DNA of 64,000 nt from Deltaproteobacteria bacterium (GTDB lineage Bacteria; Myxococcota_A; Polyangia; Polyangiales; Ga0077539): contig JAUXYJ010000023.1 in the NCBI GenBank assembly GCA_030694465.1, forward strand, positions 248,001 through 312,000, read 5' to 3'. The notes below the pieces were generated by a model. The model did no database searches. It had not been told where the DNA came from and worked only from the letters and a program-made list of their open reading frames with translations. Both the position numbers and the translations under genes were made by a program. Below, in pieces: positions 26,253 to 35,098 of the stretch (its first letter is position 1; each line of letters starts with the position of its first letter).

Positions 26253-27394
26253 CAGCGCCACCAACGGCGGCGACGAAAGCGAGGTTGCGGCTGCGGCTGG
26301 GGGATCTCTACGTTGATGGTTTGGGGCTGTGCGGGCTGAATCATTACGGGCTGCGCGATGGGCTGTTGCCCGTTGATCACGACCCCCTGCTGTCCTTGCC
26401 ACCCTTGGATCGCGCCAAACGGTTGCGCCTGCGCGACCATGCCGGCCCAGCTCTGGACACTGTAAGTTCCCTGCTCAAATCGCGACCCGTAGCTCGTGAC
26501 GCGCAGCGCATACACGCCGGTCACTCGTGGCGTAAACATCAAGCGCGCGTGGGGAAACCCAGCGCCGTCGTCATCGCTCGCGAGCTCTTGTCCCTGAAAG
26601 TGAATCGACGCGACGACATCCAAGAGCTGGTTTGATTGCCCTGCCGCTTGCCCTCCTGTGACGACAAACGTGACCGGCTGACCTGCCTGCAAATACACAG
26701 CGTAATCGTCCGCGAAGCCACCCTCCTGGCGATGAAACGAGCCCTGTCCCAGCATCCCGGTGATCACATGGCCGACCTGGTATGGGCGCACCTGCGTCTG
26801 CAATCCAAACGCACCCGGCTGCAGCCATTGCTGCCCGATGTTCTGTGGCCGCGACCAGTACCCGCGACGGTGGCCCCAACCATTGCCACGTCGTGACCAC
26901 TCCGGCTCGACCCAAACATAGCCCTGCTGAGGAGGCATTTCCCAGTGCCCTGGCACCCACTGACGGCCCTGGGGTGTGGGCTCCCAGCGTCCAGCGATCC
27001 ACACTTGACCAGCCTGCTGAGGCTGTGACCATTGGTCTTGCTGTGGAGCGCCCCCGGGCCCAAACGGATCCACGATCACCTGCGGCGCCATCCCGAGCGG
27101 AGCAGGCTGCCAACCCTGAACCTGAACCTGCCCCTGCTGTCCTGCCCACTGCTGCTGTTGTTGCGGCTGTCCCTGTTGGACAACAACGACACCCTGCTGA
27201 TTGGGCTGACCATAAACGACCGGCCCACCCACCTGCACACCCACCTGAGCGGACCCAGTGACAGTGCCTTGTTGTTGGACCTGAACCCAGCCCGCTGGAG
27301 CCTGCTGTTGCACGACGACCTGAGCCGATGCAGGCGCAGACACCAGCACCACCCAAAGACCAACGACTGACTTCACACGTGTTTCGCTCTTCAT
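26252..27394 (-). CDS. Gln-rich secreted protein with W-x-P-G-x-W motifs and PPC-like domain
   Basis: 380 residues. A signal peptide ends at VSAPASAQ, followed by a Gln/Val/Gly-rich region (about 22-110, e.g. QQQAPAGWVQVQQQG). Then come WIAGRWEPTPQGRQWVPGHW and YVWVEPEWSRRGNGW, resembling the YXWVPG-type repeats of small exported proteins. Residues 230-330 look like a pre-peptidase C-terminal (PPC) beta domain (GFADDYAVYLQAGQPVTFVV, ELASDDDGAGFPHARLMFTP, GVYALRVTSYGS). The end is Pro/Gln then Arg-rich (RFRRRRWWR). The ATG at 27394 has GGAG about ten bases upstream. The function is unknown; an extracellular binding or scaffold role is inferred. Confidence 0.75.
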   Translation of the reverse strand: MKSETRVKSVVGLWVVLVSAPASAQVVVQQQAPAGWVQVQQQGTVTGSAQVGVQVGGPVVYGQPNQQGVVVVQQGQPQQQQQWAGQQGQVQVQGWQPAPLGMAPQVIVDPFGPGGAPQQDQWSQPQQAGQVWIAGRWEPTPQGRQWVPGHWEMPPQQGYVWVEPEWSRRGNGWGHRRGYWSRPQNIGQQWLQPGAFGLQTQVRPYQVGHVITGMLGQGSFHRQEGGFADDYAVYLQAGQPVTFVVTGGQAAGQSNQLLDVVASIHFQGQELASDDDGAGFPHARLMFTPRVTGVYALRVTSYGSRFEQGTYSVQSWAGMVAQAQPFGAIQGWQGQQGVVINGQQPIAQPVMIQPAQPQTINVEIPQPQPQPRFRRRRWWR

Positions 27395-27592
27395 GACTTG
27401 GAACTCCGTTTGGATCGCAGAGAATGCTTGAGAAGGTACTAGCAGCAACCTCTCGCCAGAGACACAGACGCGGCAGCGGACGCGTAACTTCACACACTCA
27501 AGAAATGAAATAGCGCGAAATAGATGCTGTGAATCGCGGTTAACGGCGGCATGTGTACGCTGGATTACAGAGCTGGTGCGGCACGGCCGCGG

Positions 27593-28072
27593 CTACTTGC
27601 TCTGACGTTTGCGGAGATACCTGTGGGTGCTCGCGGGCACATGCGAGTGGGTCACCGCGGGCGCGCTCGGCATGGGCGCGACGACCAGTTTTCCCTGCAA
27701 AACGCCCTTGGTGGCGAGCAATCGATCCGAGGCTGTCTTGAGCACGTCCGCGGGCCCACGCAGCACAATCACCTCGAGACAGTGCTCATGCGTCATGTGC
27801 ACATGCAGTGTCGATACGACAAAAGCCCCAAGGTCGTGCTGCATCGCGTTGAGCCGCTCGGTGAGCTCGCGCACGTGGTGGTCGTACACAAGGGTGAGCG
27901 TCGCCGCCACGGTCGCGCCACCCACGGGCGCATCGTCGGCAAGCGCAGCGCGCACGAGATCGCGAAGCGCTTCTGAGCGCGTGCTGTACCCCCGGCGCGC
28001 GAGGAGGGCATCGAAGCGCTCGAGCAGCTCGGACTCCATGGCGACGCCAAAACGAAGAAGATCGGTGGACAT
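27593..28072 (-). CDS. nikR: Nickel-responsive transcriptional regulator NikR
   Basis: 159 residues: an N-terminal ribbon-helix-helix DNA-binding domain (RFGVAMESELLERFDALLAR, GYSTRSEALRDLVR) and a C-terminal ACT-like domain. The four nickel ligands of E. coli NikR (His76, His87, His89, Cys95) have counterparts here: His79, His90, His92 and Cys98 (HVHMTHEHCLE). NikR represses nickel uptake when nickel is plentiful. A 20-residue basic C-terminal extension is present. No nik operon, hydrogenase or urease gene lies in the window, and no GTATGA-type operator was found upstream, so its targets must be elsewhere. Confidence 0.92.
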   Translation of the reverse strand: MSTDLLRFGVAMESELLERFDALLARRGYSTRSEALRDLVRAALADDAPVGGATVAATLTLVYDHHVRELTERLNAMQHDLGAFVVSTLHVHMTHEHCLEVIVLRGPADVLKTASDRLLATKGVLQGKLVVAPMPSAPAVTHSHVPASTHRYLRKRQSK

Positions 28073-28123
28073 AGACCTACCGTGAAGATGCAGTAATTTG
28101 GGTTGTTTTGCAGGCTCTAAAAG

Positions 28124-28711
28124 CTAAGGCTGGTCTTCTCGAACGAGGACAAACCAGTTGTCCATGTCCTTGCCAGCACGCGCCGCGCGCCCGATCGAGA
28201 CGTGCTTGCTTACGCCTCGCATGAGGTCTTTGGTTCCGTTGTAAATCACGCGAGACAGTCGCGCAGAGTTGGGCAACACGGCTGGCCAACCGGGCGCCCC
28301 ACGCGGCGGGACACGCGTGTAGTCAATGAGCACTTCGTCGTCCGGCACGTTGTAGGCAACGAAGTACCCTGGACCGGTCACGAGCTTCATAATCTGCTCG
28401 TTGTAGCCCCAGAGCTCTCCGGGGTGATCTTGCTGCGGCGCCCTGCAAAATCGCTTCTCAAATCGCGTAAACACCGGCAACGAGTTGCGACCGTGATGCA
28501 CGACCTGGGTGAGCTCACCGAGACGCTCGGGGACAAAGTCCTCGATCGAGAGCTTGCGGACACCCTTGGCGGCGTCAAACAGCTGGGCCTGTTCGCGCGC
28601 GCCGAGATCACAAACGTGGCGCACTCGCTCGTGGTGGGTCATCCCGTCGAGCCGCGCGGCGAGCGAGGCGATGTCCATAGGGCTGCGAAAATACTCGTGG
28701 AGTGGATTCAT
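28124..28711 (-). CDS. Conserved-looking protein of unknown function
   Basis: 195 residues from ATG 28711 (MNPLHEYFRSPMDIASLAAR); a start at 28753 would add 14 residues and neither has a clear ribosome site. No signal peptide or membrane segment. The N-terminal 60 residues are helical (THHERVRHVCDLGAREQAQL), followed by mixed sequence rich in aromatic and basic residues (NSLPVFTRFEKRFCRAPQ, GPGYFVAYNVPDDEVLIDYT). I do not recognise the family. It sits 51 bases upstream of nikR in the same direction and could share its transcript. Confidence 0.7.
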   Translation of the reverse strand: MNPLHEYFRSPMDIASLAARLDGMTHHERVRHVCDLGAREQAQLFDAAKGVRKLSIEDFVPERLGELTQVVHHGRNSLPVFTRFEKRFCRAPQQDHPGELWGYNEQIMKLVTGPGYFVAYNVPDDEVLIDYTRVPPRGAPGWPAVLPNSARLSRVIYNGTKDLMRGVSKHVSIGRAARAGKDMDNWFVLVREDQP

Positions 28712-28807
28712 CGTGGGCTTTCGGCGCGTGAATTCAAAGAGAGCGCAGGGCAATGATTAAAGTAGAACAACACTGCGACGCTCTTACGGTACGCTGGGCC
28801 CGCTGCG

Positions 28808-29479
28808 ATGACGACACCTGCAAAGCCCCGCGCAATTCTGTTTGATCTCGACGGAACGCTTCTCGACTCGCTCGACTCGATTGCCGATGCGATGAACGCG
28901 ACGCTCAGAGACCACGAATTTCCTACCCATCCACGCGAAGCCTATCGCGCGTTCGTGGGCGATGGCGTTCGCGCCTTGGCCGAGCGCGTCGTGCCCGCTG
29001 AGAGCCACGGAGCCCTTGATGAAATCCTAGCGACTTTTAAAGAACACTATCGACACACGCGCGAGTTCGCCCCGCCCTATCCTGGGATCTTAGCGATGCT
29101 AGAGATCGCAAAAGCGTCAGGAATTTCCATCGGAGTCCTCACCAACAAGCCCGACGACAGCGCCCGCGTCGTAGTTGCCAAGCAGCTAGGCAGCGTGGGC
29201 TTCGAGCACGTCCGTGGCGATCGACCCGACGAGCCCCGCAAGCCCGACCCCGCGGGCGCACTCGCGCTCGCCGAGGCCATGAAGGTCCCCCCAGCCAAAT
29301 GCTGGATCGTAGGAGATACACCCACGGATCTTAAGACCGCCGCGGCGGCTGGGATGGTCGGCGTAGGGGTTCTTTGGGGGTTTCGTTCGCGCGAAGAGCT
29401 CTCGGCCGAGAAGCACAGGATCTTGGTCGAATCGCCCGCAGAGTTGGGCGCGCTGCTCGCCAAGAAGACCAAGAAATAG
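28808..29479 (+). CDS. gph: HAD-superfamily phosphatase, phosphoglycolate phosphatase type
   Basis: 223 residues with all HAD motifs: DLDGTLLDS (nucleophile and acid Asp), TNKP, the lysine in RKPDP, and GDTPTDLKTA (metal-binding acids). A helical cap (about 25-90) places it among Gph/PGP-type enzymes, which clear 2-phosphoglycolate formed during DNA repair; the true substrate may differ. The ATG at 28808 follows directly on a divergent start region (96 bases). It converges with a secreted-protein gene, with a palindrome copy in the gap. Confidence 0.85.
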   Translation: MTTPAKPRAILFDLDGTLLDSLDSIADAMNATLRDHEFPTHPREAYRAFVGDGVRALAERVVPAESHGALDEILATFKEHYRHTREFAPPYPGILAMLEIAKASGISIGVLTNKPDDSARVVVAKQLGSVGFEHVRGDRPDEPRKPDPAGALALAEAMKVPPAKCWIVGDTPTDLKTAAAAGMVGVGVLWGFRSREELSAEKHRILVESPAELGALLAKKTKK

Positions 29480-29485
29480 CGCGAC

Positions 29486-29501
29486 CCGGCGACGTCGCCG
29501 G
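29486..29501. repeat. Dispersed palindrome, copy 8
   Basis: CCGGCGACGTCGCCGG, preceded by GACC, lies in the 38-base gap between converging genes, seven bases after the phosphatase stop. Confidence 0.85.
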
Positions 29502-29517
29502 ATGAGCGTCCGGTGCC

Positions 29518-30171
29518 TCAGTTGAGCGAGCATCCCCGCGCACGCCCTGGAGGCATCAAGGGCGGAGCGACGACGACCGCAGGAGTGTTCGCTCGCTGCG
29601 CGCGTTCGCCTGGCTCAAAGCAACGGACGCGGCGAAACACCATGGGGTCGTTGACGGCGCGGCCCCCGTCGTTGTTCACACTCTGAAATTCTTGAATCGC
29701 CGCATCAATCGTGCCCGAAAAGTTATCGGGATTGTAGCTATTGAAGCGTCCACAGTGCGTCGCCACGACCCGATACTGGCTTGAGCCAAACCGAATCTGT
29801 AGCCCCTGCGCCGAGCCTGAAGCGGGCATCTCGACGGTGTAGTCACGCAGCACGCGCGGCGAGCACTGAGGAGGCTCGACGTCTCTCTCGGTCGCGTACC
29901 AGACCCGCGCAGTGATCGTCCCCTGCAGCTGCGATGAGCCCGGACTCGCGCGGTGAACATCCAGCGTGACAGCGAACCAGTTTTGGTAGCTGGGTTCCCA
30001 CTTTTTTCCGCGCCATTCGCCCTCGACCGGGTCCTCACAACGCGCCGGCGGAGGCAGCCGCGCGCGCTGCTCTTCGATCGATGCGGGCGCATTGGCAGCG
30101 AACAAAACCACACCAAACACAGCCAATACAGCCGCGCTTCGTAGCCCTCGGTCCCATGCGCTGCGTGCCAT
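29518..30171 (-). CDS. Secreted protein of unknown function
   Basis: 217 residues with a Sec signal peptide (SAAVLAVFGVVLFAANAPAS). The mature part is beta-rich with scattered cysteines (PPPARCEDPVEGEWRGKKW, NWFAVTLDVHR, GSSQYRVVATHCGRFNSY, MVFRRVRCFEPGE). Phrases such as VEGEWRGKKW and GTIDAAIQEFQSVNNDGG look like a small lipocalin or DUF-type beta domain, but I cannot place it. Four to five cysteines suggest disulfides in the periplasm. It is divergent from the PHP lipoprotein gene across 98 bases. Confidence 0.7.
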   Translation of the reverse strand: MARSAWDRGLRSAAVLAVFGVVLFAANAPASIEEQRARLPPPARCEDPVEGEWRGKKWEPSYQNWFAVTLDVHRASPGSSQLQGTITARVWYATERDVEPPQCSPRVLRDYTVEMPASGSAQGLQIRFGSSQYRVVATHCGRFNSYNPDNFSGTIDAAIQEFQSVNNDGGRAVNDPMVFRRVRCFEPGERAQRANTPAVVVAPPLMPPGRARGCSLN

Positions 30172-30269
30172 ATGTCACCCTCCGTCTACCCGGATACGGC
30201 CCCCACAACAAGGGCAACAAATCACACAGAGGGTACGCCTCGCGCTCGTCTCGGTGTAGCGTTCGGGGC

Positions 30270-32918
30270 ATGCGCAATCTACGACTGTTCGGCACTTTGG
30301 CGGCGTCATTGGCACTTGCATCAAACTGTGGCGTCGACCCTCCGGCGATGGACGGCGGGGCAGACGCGAACGCAGACGCGATGGGCCAAGACGACACCGT
30401 AGACGTCGCGTTGCAAGACGACACTGGACCGACGGGCTGTACGCGCACGTTCACGTTTACGCCGGGAACCACGCCGGATTTCGATCCCATGACGGTCAGC
30501 CCGACCCGAGCGGCCGCGGGACGATTGACCGCAGCGACGTTGCCGGCAAACCCCTCTGGGTTGCTCGAACACCGCGCCGGCGACTTTGTCCTCGCCAATG
30601 ATCGAGTCGCCGCACTGGTCGGAGCAGCGCGTCCCATCTCGGGCTACGTCCCATGGGGCGGAAAGCTCATCGGACTCACGTCGGTGCGCGCCGGTCGCTT
30701 GGTCGATCCTGCGGACTTCAACGAGGCCATCGTGACCCTCGGGCGATTTACGCTTCGCACCGAGTCCGTCAGCGTGATCAACGATGGCCGTGATGGCATG
30801 GCCGCCGTCGTCCGTGCCGTGGGAACGACCGCAGCGATTCCCTTTATCGACGAGTTCGCGAGGCCTCTCGCGGGGCAGCCCCTGGGCAACCTGAGCGCCG
30901 CGCTTGAATACCGACTTGAGCCAGGCAAAGAGCACGTCGATGTCTTTGTCCTGGTGAACTCTACGCGCGCGAATCCCACGCCCATCGCGCTGTCATTGCA
31001 TGGCTTCTTTCAGCGCACGCGCATGCCGCTCTATTTCGAAAACCGCGGATTTGTCTCTGGCGACACTTCGTCCGCTGGGCCTCAGCCCTCGCTCTCGTTT
31101 GTCCACGACACGAGCACCTCGTACGCGTGGATCGACCCCAACGGGCCACTGACACCGTTCTTGTACGTGTCCGGGTTCGATGGCTTTCAGGCACCTGAGT
31201 TTGAAATCGGCGCGTGTGAGCAGTGGCGCAGACACGTCGCGCGGGTCGTCATTGGCGGCCCTGGCCTCGATGGTCTCAAGAGCGCCGTCGCGCGCACTCG
31301 GATGCAAACGCAGCGCGAAATCCGCGGCAATGTGACCGACGCGATGGGCATGCCCGCGGCCGGTGCGCGCGTGCATGCGACCTCGGCCGACGGCACGGCA
31401 CATCTGACGCGCGTGGATACCGATGCGATGGGCAACTATGTGCTCCATGTCCCAGCGGGCATGGGCGTCCGGCTGCAAGCGTGGCGCGAAGGCGACGGCC
31501 CAAGCCCCACGCAAGATGTCCCCGCGGCGACCGCGATGGCGGCGCTTCGGTTGCCTGCCGTCGGGACGCTCGACATCGCGGTGACCGACGACACCATGAC
31601 GGCCCTGCCCGCGAGGATCTTGGTTGAGCCTGTCACTGGCAGACCCTCACTACTCCCAGCGTCGCATGGTGAGTTTACACCAGGAAATAACCGCAACTAC
31701 GTGCTCTTTCCCGTCGACGGCCGCGCCAACGTGAGGCTCCCCGTCGGCCGCTATCGTGTGATCGCAGCGCGAGGCTTTGAGTACGAGATCGCGAGCAGCG
31801 AGATCGATGTTCTGGCAGGCATGACCGCCACCGTGAGGCCGGTCATTCGTCGCTCGGTCGACTCGGCAAACATTCAGTGTGGTGATTTTCACATTCACAC
31901 CAATCGTTCACCCGACGCGCCCGACCCCGCGCGATACAAAATCGCTTCGCTCGCTGCAGACGGCGTCGAAGTCGCGGTGCGCACAGACCACGAATACGTG
32001 ATGGATTTCGAACCGTTAATCGCCGAAATGAACCTCGGCGCGTTGATGTTTGGGATCCCCGCTCTCGAGCTCACAACCTTCACGTGGGGACACTTCAATG
32101 TGTTTCCGCTGACGCCCAACACCGCCGAGCCCAACAACGGGATTTTTCAGTGGTCCAACCGGCTCCCTCCCGCCGTGTTCGCCGAAGTCCGCGCGCGGCC
32201 CGAACGCCCCACGATCATCATCAACCACCCGTCTAGCTTCGCCGCGGGCGGTGCTTACTTCACCGCGGCCCGCCTCAACCCCATGACGGGACAGTCCACG
32301 CGCCCCGAATACTGGGACACAGACTTCAGCGCAGTCGAGGTCTTCAACGACTCGTCGTTCGAAGAAAACCGCATGGCCTCGGTGCGCGATTGGTTCGCTC
32401 TGCTCAACGCAAATCGCCGTGTATTTGCAGTCGGTTCGAGTGACAGCCACGCGGTCTTGCCCGTGTCAACAACCGGCTATCCGCGCACGTGCATGTACCT
32501 CGGGACCGACAACCCCCGGATGCTCAGCAACAACCAAGTTCGAGACGCGGTCGCGCAAGGGCGCGCTGTGATTTCGGGCGGCGCGCTCATCACAGCCACA
32601 ACGCAGGCAGGCGCCGTCGGACCGGGCCAAGAAGCGAGCGGCGTGGGGCCGATGGCGGCGTTTGACGTGCGCGTTCAGGCGCCGACGTGGGTGCGGCTCA
32701 CCGAGCTCGAGACCATTGTAAACGGCGTCTCGATGGGTCGTCAGCCTATCCCCGCAGCCCCTGCGATGAGCGCAGAACGACTGCGCACCACCGTGAACGT
32801 CGCGGTTCCAGCCACCGGTGGCTGGGTCATCTTTGTCGCCCACGGCCTTGAGCTCACACCGATTTATCCCGGTCGCACGGCGTTTGGGAGCACAAACCCG
32901 ATCTTCATTCGTCGTTAA
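30270..32918 (+). CDS. Lipoprotein with carboxypeptidase-regulatory-like domain and PHP metal-hydrolase domain
   Basis: 882 residues. The signal peptide ends in lipobox ASNC (Cys20) with an acidic linker behind it. Residues 350-410 form a carboxypeptidase regulatory-like beta domain (REIRGNVTDAMGMPAAGARV). From about 537 a PHP phosphoesterase domain begins: GDFHIHTNRSPDAP, VAVRTDHEYVMDF, INHPSSFAAGG, and GSSDSHAVLP near 723, the His/Asp metal-site blocks in the order seen in CehA/McbA-like exported hydrolases. It probably cleaves a phosphoester or carbamate-like substrate at the outer surface. The start follows the lipobox; the longer open frame would overlap the divergent gene. It contains a TTA codon at 32016. 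Confidence 0.8.
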   Translation: MRNLRLFGTLAASLALASNCGVDPPAMDGGADANADAMGQDDTVDVALQDDTGPTGCTRTFTFTPGTTPDFDPMTVSPTRAAAGRLTAATLPANPSGLLEHRAGDFVLANDRVAALVGAARPISGYVPWGGKLIGLTSVRAGRLVDPADFNEAIVTLGRFTLRTESVSVINDGRDGMAAVVRAVGTTAAIPFIDEFARPLAGQPLGNLSAALEYRLEPGKEHVDVFVLVNSTRANPTPIALSLHGFFQRTRMPLYFENRGFVSGDTSSAGPQPSLSFVHDTSTSYAWIDPNGPLTPFLYVSGFDGFQAPEFEIGACEQWRRHVARVVIGGPGLDGLKSAVARTRMQTQREIRGNVTDAMGMPAAGARVHATSADGTAHLTRVDTDAMGNYVLHVPAGMGVRLQAWREGDGPSPTQDVPAATAMAALRLPAVGTLDIAVTDDTMTALPARILVEPVTGRPSLLPASHGEFTPGNNRNYVLFPVDGRANVRLPVGRYRVIAARGFEYEIASSEIDVLAGMTATVRPVIRRSVDSANIQCGDFHIHTNRSPDAPDPARYKIASLAADGVEVAVRTDHEYVMDFEPLIAEMNLGALMFGIPALELTTFTWGHFNVFPLTPNTAEPNNGIFQWSNRLPPAVFAEVRARPERPTIIINHPSSFAAGGAYFTAARLNPMTGQSTRPEYWDTDFSAVEVFNDSSFEENRMASVRDWFALLNANRRVFAVGSSDSHAVLPVSTTGYPRTCMYLGTDNPRMLSNNQVRDAVAQGRAVISGGALITATTQAGAVGPGQEASGVGPMAAFDVRVQAPTWVRLTELETIVNGVSMGRQPIPAAPAMSAERLRTTVNVAVPATGGWVIFVAHGLELTPIYPGRTAFGSTNPIFIRR

Positions 32919-32949
32919 AATATTATTATTATCAAGCACTTACATCGCT

Positions 32950-33558
32950 ATGGCTACGCCACGAAAACGGTCCCTTCAGATTCTCTTGGCGTGCGCTGCG
33001 CTCACCCTCTCCGCGTGTGAGCGGACACCTTCGCCTCCGCCAAGCGCCGAGGGCGCGATGGAGCTGCTTCGGCGAGGTCTGGTCACGAACGACACGGTCG
33101 CCTTGGGGCTGTCCACAGACGCTCCGTTGAGCGCAGACATCGCGTACCTCCGTGCGGCGATTGAGGCCATTCGCTACGCAGGCCACGGGCACGGAGACCA
33201 CAATGAGCAGCTCTCACCCTCGCTCTTTGCAGCGACCTGGGAGGCACACCGAGCCCACCCTCCCGAGGCCGCGGCGCGGTTTCGAGACGCGATCCCGTGG
33301 CTCGGCACTGGGCGCTGCCGGATCGAGGCTGCTGTGAACAGGCCGGACGCGTATGAGACGCTGGGCCCGGCCGATCCAGGGTGGCCCGAGTCACTCCGCG
33401 CGCGGCACAGCGAGGTCCAGCGCGAGCTGCAGCGTGTGCGTGCCCATCGCGTTCGATGTGCGCCTGGCGTTGCGCTGACCGTGGTGCTGACAACACCGCC
33501 GCGATCTGGTGAATTTCCAAGGATTTTGGACGTCCGTCGTGAGCAGCCCGCTGGGTGA
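32950..33558 (+). CDS. Small lipoprotein of unknown function
   Basis: 202 residues with lipobox LSAC (Cys23) after a basic, hydrophobic signal (RKRSLQILLACAALT). The mature part is helical: AEGAMELLRRGLVTNDTVAL, ADIAYLRAAIEAIRYAGHGH, HPPEAAARFRDAIPWLGTGR, then a C-terminal strand (GVALTVVLTTPPRSGEFPRI). No family recognised. It follows the PHP lipoprotein by 31 AT-rich bases and precedes the second AI-2E permease by 42, so the three may be co-transcribed. Confidence 0.72.
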   Translation: MATPRKRSLQILLACAALTLSACERTPSPPPSAEGAMELLRRGLVTNDTVALGLSTDAPLSADIAYLRAAIEAIRYAGHGHGDHNEQLSPSLFAATWEAHRAHPPEAAARFRDAIPWLGTGRCRIEAAVNRPDAYETLGPADPGWPESLRARHSEVQRELQRVRAHRVRCAPGVALTVVLTTPPRSGEFPRILDVRREQPAG

Positions 33559-33600
33559 ACCTTCGCGCATTGTGCTTCGAAGCGCGCTAGGCTGTCGCTC

Positions 33601-35058
33601 GTGTCCGGTCAGCCCCCCATTGGTTCAGCGCAATCTCCATCGCCCGGCGCCGCGGTGAGCCCAACGAACGAAGAGATCCCCTCGATTCCGGCTTTTCCGA
33701 CGAGCGCGGGCCCAGCCGGGACCCCCGGCGGCTTCGCCTCTCGTCGCGTGATCCCGACGATCCCTGCGACGGGCTCGATGCTCCCGACGGTGCTTCAGCT
33801 GCCGCCGAAACGCACGATGACCCCGTGGCTCATTGGTCTCGGTGTTTTCGGTGGATTTGCTGCGACGGTTTATCTCTTTCGCGCCGCGCTCTTGATCGCT
33901 TTTGCGGCGTTCGCCATCGCGTATGTGTGCGCTCCGGCGGTGGCCAGACTCCGCTCGTTTCGGGTCCCACGCTCGCTCTCCATCTTGAGCGTCTTGCTCG
34001 GCGGAACGACCATGATCGTAGGCTCCTTTGCGCTCGTGATCCCCGAGATCCTGCGACAGCTACAGATCGTGATTCAGTCGCTCCCGCACTACGCGCAGGT
34101 CGTACAACGCGTGTGGCTCCCGTGGTTGCGCGGCTCGCTGCACCTGCGCATTCCCGCACGCACCGACGATGCGATGGCGCAGCTCGGGCTGCGCGCGAGC
34201 AGCATCGGCGCCTCGCTGCCCAACGTCGCAACGTCCAGCTTTTCTGCAGGCGTCTTTGTCCTCGAGGCGCTCTTCACTACCCTCATCGTGATCACCCTCG
34301 CGTACTATTTCAGTGCGGACTACGACCGCATTCACGAGCGAACCATCGACCTGATCCCTCATCGCGTGCGCCCCCAGGTCAACGCGCTGTTACGCGAGAT
34401 GAACGAGACGCTCCGGCATTTTATTTCAGGCCAATTGCTCGTCATGGCGGTCTTGGGGGGGCTCTATTCGGTCGGGCTCGGCGCGCTCGGAGTGCCCGCC
34501 GGGTGGGCCATTGGGTTGTTCTCTGGCGTGATCTCGTTTGTGCCCTACCTAGGGTTCTTTATGGCGCTTGGGCTCGCGCTCTTTATGACCGCGGTGAGCG
34601 GACAAGGAAGCGCGCACTTGCTCGGAGTAGCCGGCGTGATGGTCGCGGTTCACATCCTTGATCTGTCGCTGATCACCCCGCGTATCGTGGGAAATCGCAC
34701 GCGATTGTCCCCAGCCAGCGTGATCATTTCGATGCTGGCCGGCGGCGCCGTCTTTGGCCTCGCCGGGGTCTTCTTTGCGATCCCCGCGGCCAGCATCATC
34801 GCGGTGCTCGTCCGTCACTTCGTCAGCTTGTACAAAGAGAGCAATTACTTTCTGACCGACTCTGACGTGTCCATCGCCAGCGTCCCGATCACGGGCGTGC
34901 CCTACGAGATGTTGGCAGAGCTCGCCGGCGAGCTCGACCCCTCGCCCTTGGCCTACCGTCCCCGAGGCTCACGTCCCCCTCCCGAACCACGGACGCCGAG
35001 CGCCTCCCGTGAGGCTGTCCCAGAGCCCGTCGCCCCCTCGGACGCTCATACCCCCTAA
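33601..35058 (+). CDS. AI-2E family transporter, second paralogue
   Basis: 485 residues with the AI-2E permease profile: a Pro/Ser-rich cytoplasmic N-terminus (about 75), paired helices (about 78-120), a soluble loop (about 150-205), then the membrane core with SGVISFVPYLGFFMALGLAL and VHILDLSLITPRIVGNRTRL, the conserved family region. The C-terminal 70 residues are soluble and Pro-rich (RPRGSRPPPEPRTPSASRE). It is longer than the paralogue at 1383-2414 because of these two tails. The substrate is unknown. GTG start; a TTA codon at 34390. Confidence 0.86.
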   Translation: MSGQPPIGSAQSPSPGAAVSPTNEEIPSIPAFPTSAGPAGTPGGFASRRVIPTIPATGSMLPTVLQLPPKRTMTPWLIGLGVFGGFAATVYLFRAALLIAFAAFAIAYVCAPAVARLRSFRVPRSLSILSVLLGGTTMIVGSFALVIPEILRQLQIVIQSLPHYAQVVQRVWLPWLRGSLHLRIPARTDDAMAQLGLRASSIGASLPNVATSSFSAGVFVLEALFTTLIVITLAYYFSADYDRIHERTIDLIPHRVRPQVNALLREMNETLRHFISGQLLVMAVLGGLYSVGLGALGVPAGWAIGLFSGVISFVPYLGFFMALGLALFMTAVSGQGSAHLLGVAGVMVAVHILDLSLITPRIVGNRTRLSPASVIISMLAGGAVFGLAGVFFAIPAASIIAVLVRHFVSLYKESNYFLTDSDVSIASVPITGVPYEMLAELAGELDPSPLAYRPRGSRPPPEPRTPSASREAVPEPVAPSDAHTP

Positions 35059-35071
35059 GGACGCCCCCAGA

Positions 35072-35098
35072 GCCCCTCACAAGGGCCCCCAGGGGGCT
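35072..35098. terminator. GC-rich inverted repeat between converging genes
   Basis: GCCCC-CAG-GGGGC (35085-35097) in the 39-base gap, overlapping an alternative GCCC/GGGC pairing just upstream. It could end transcription from either side, but it lacks a T-run and the loop choice is uncertain. Confidence 0.35.
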
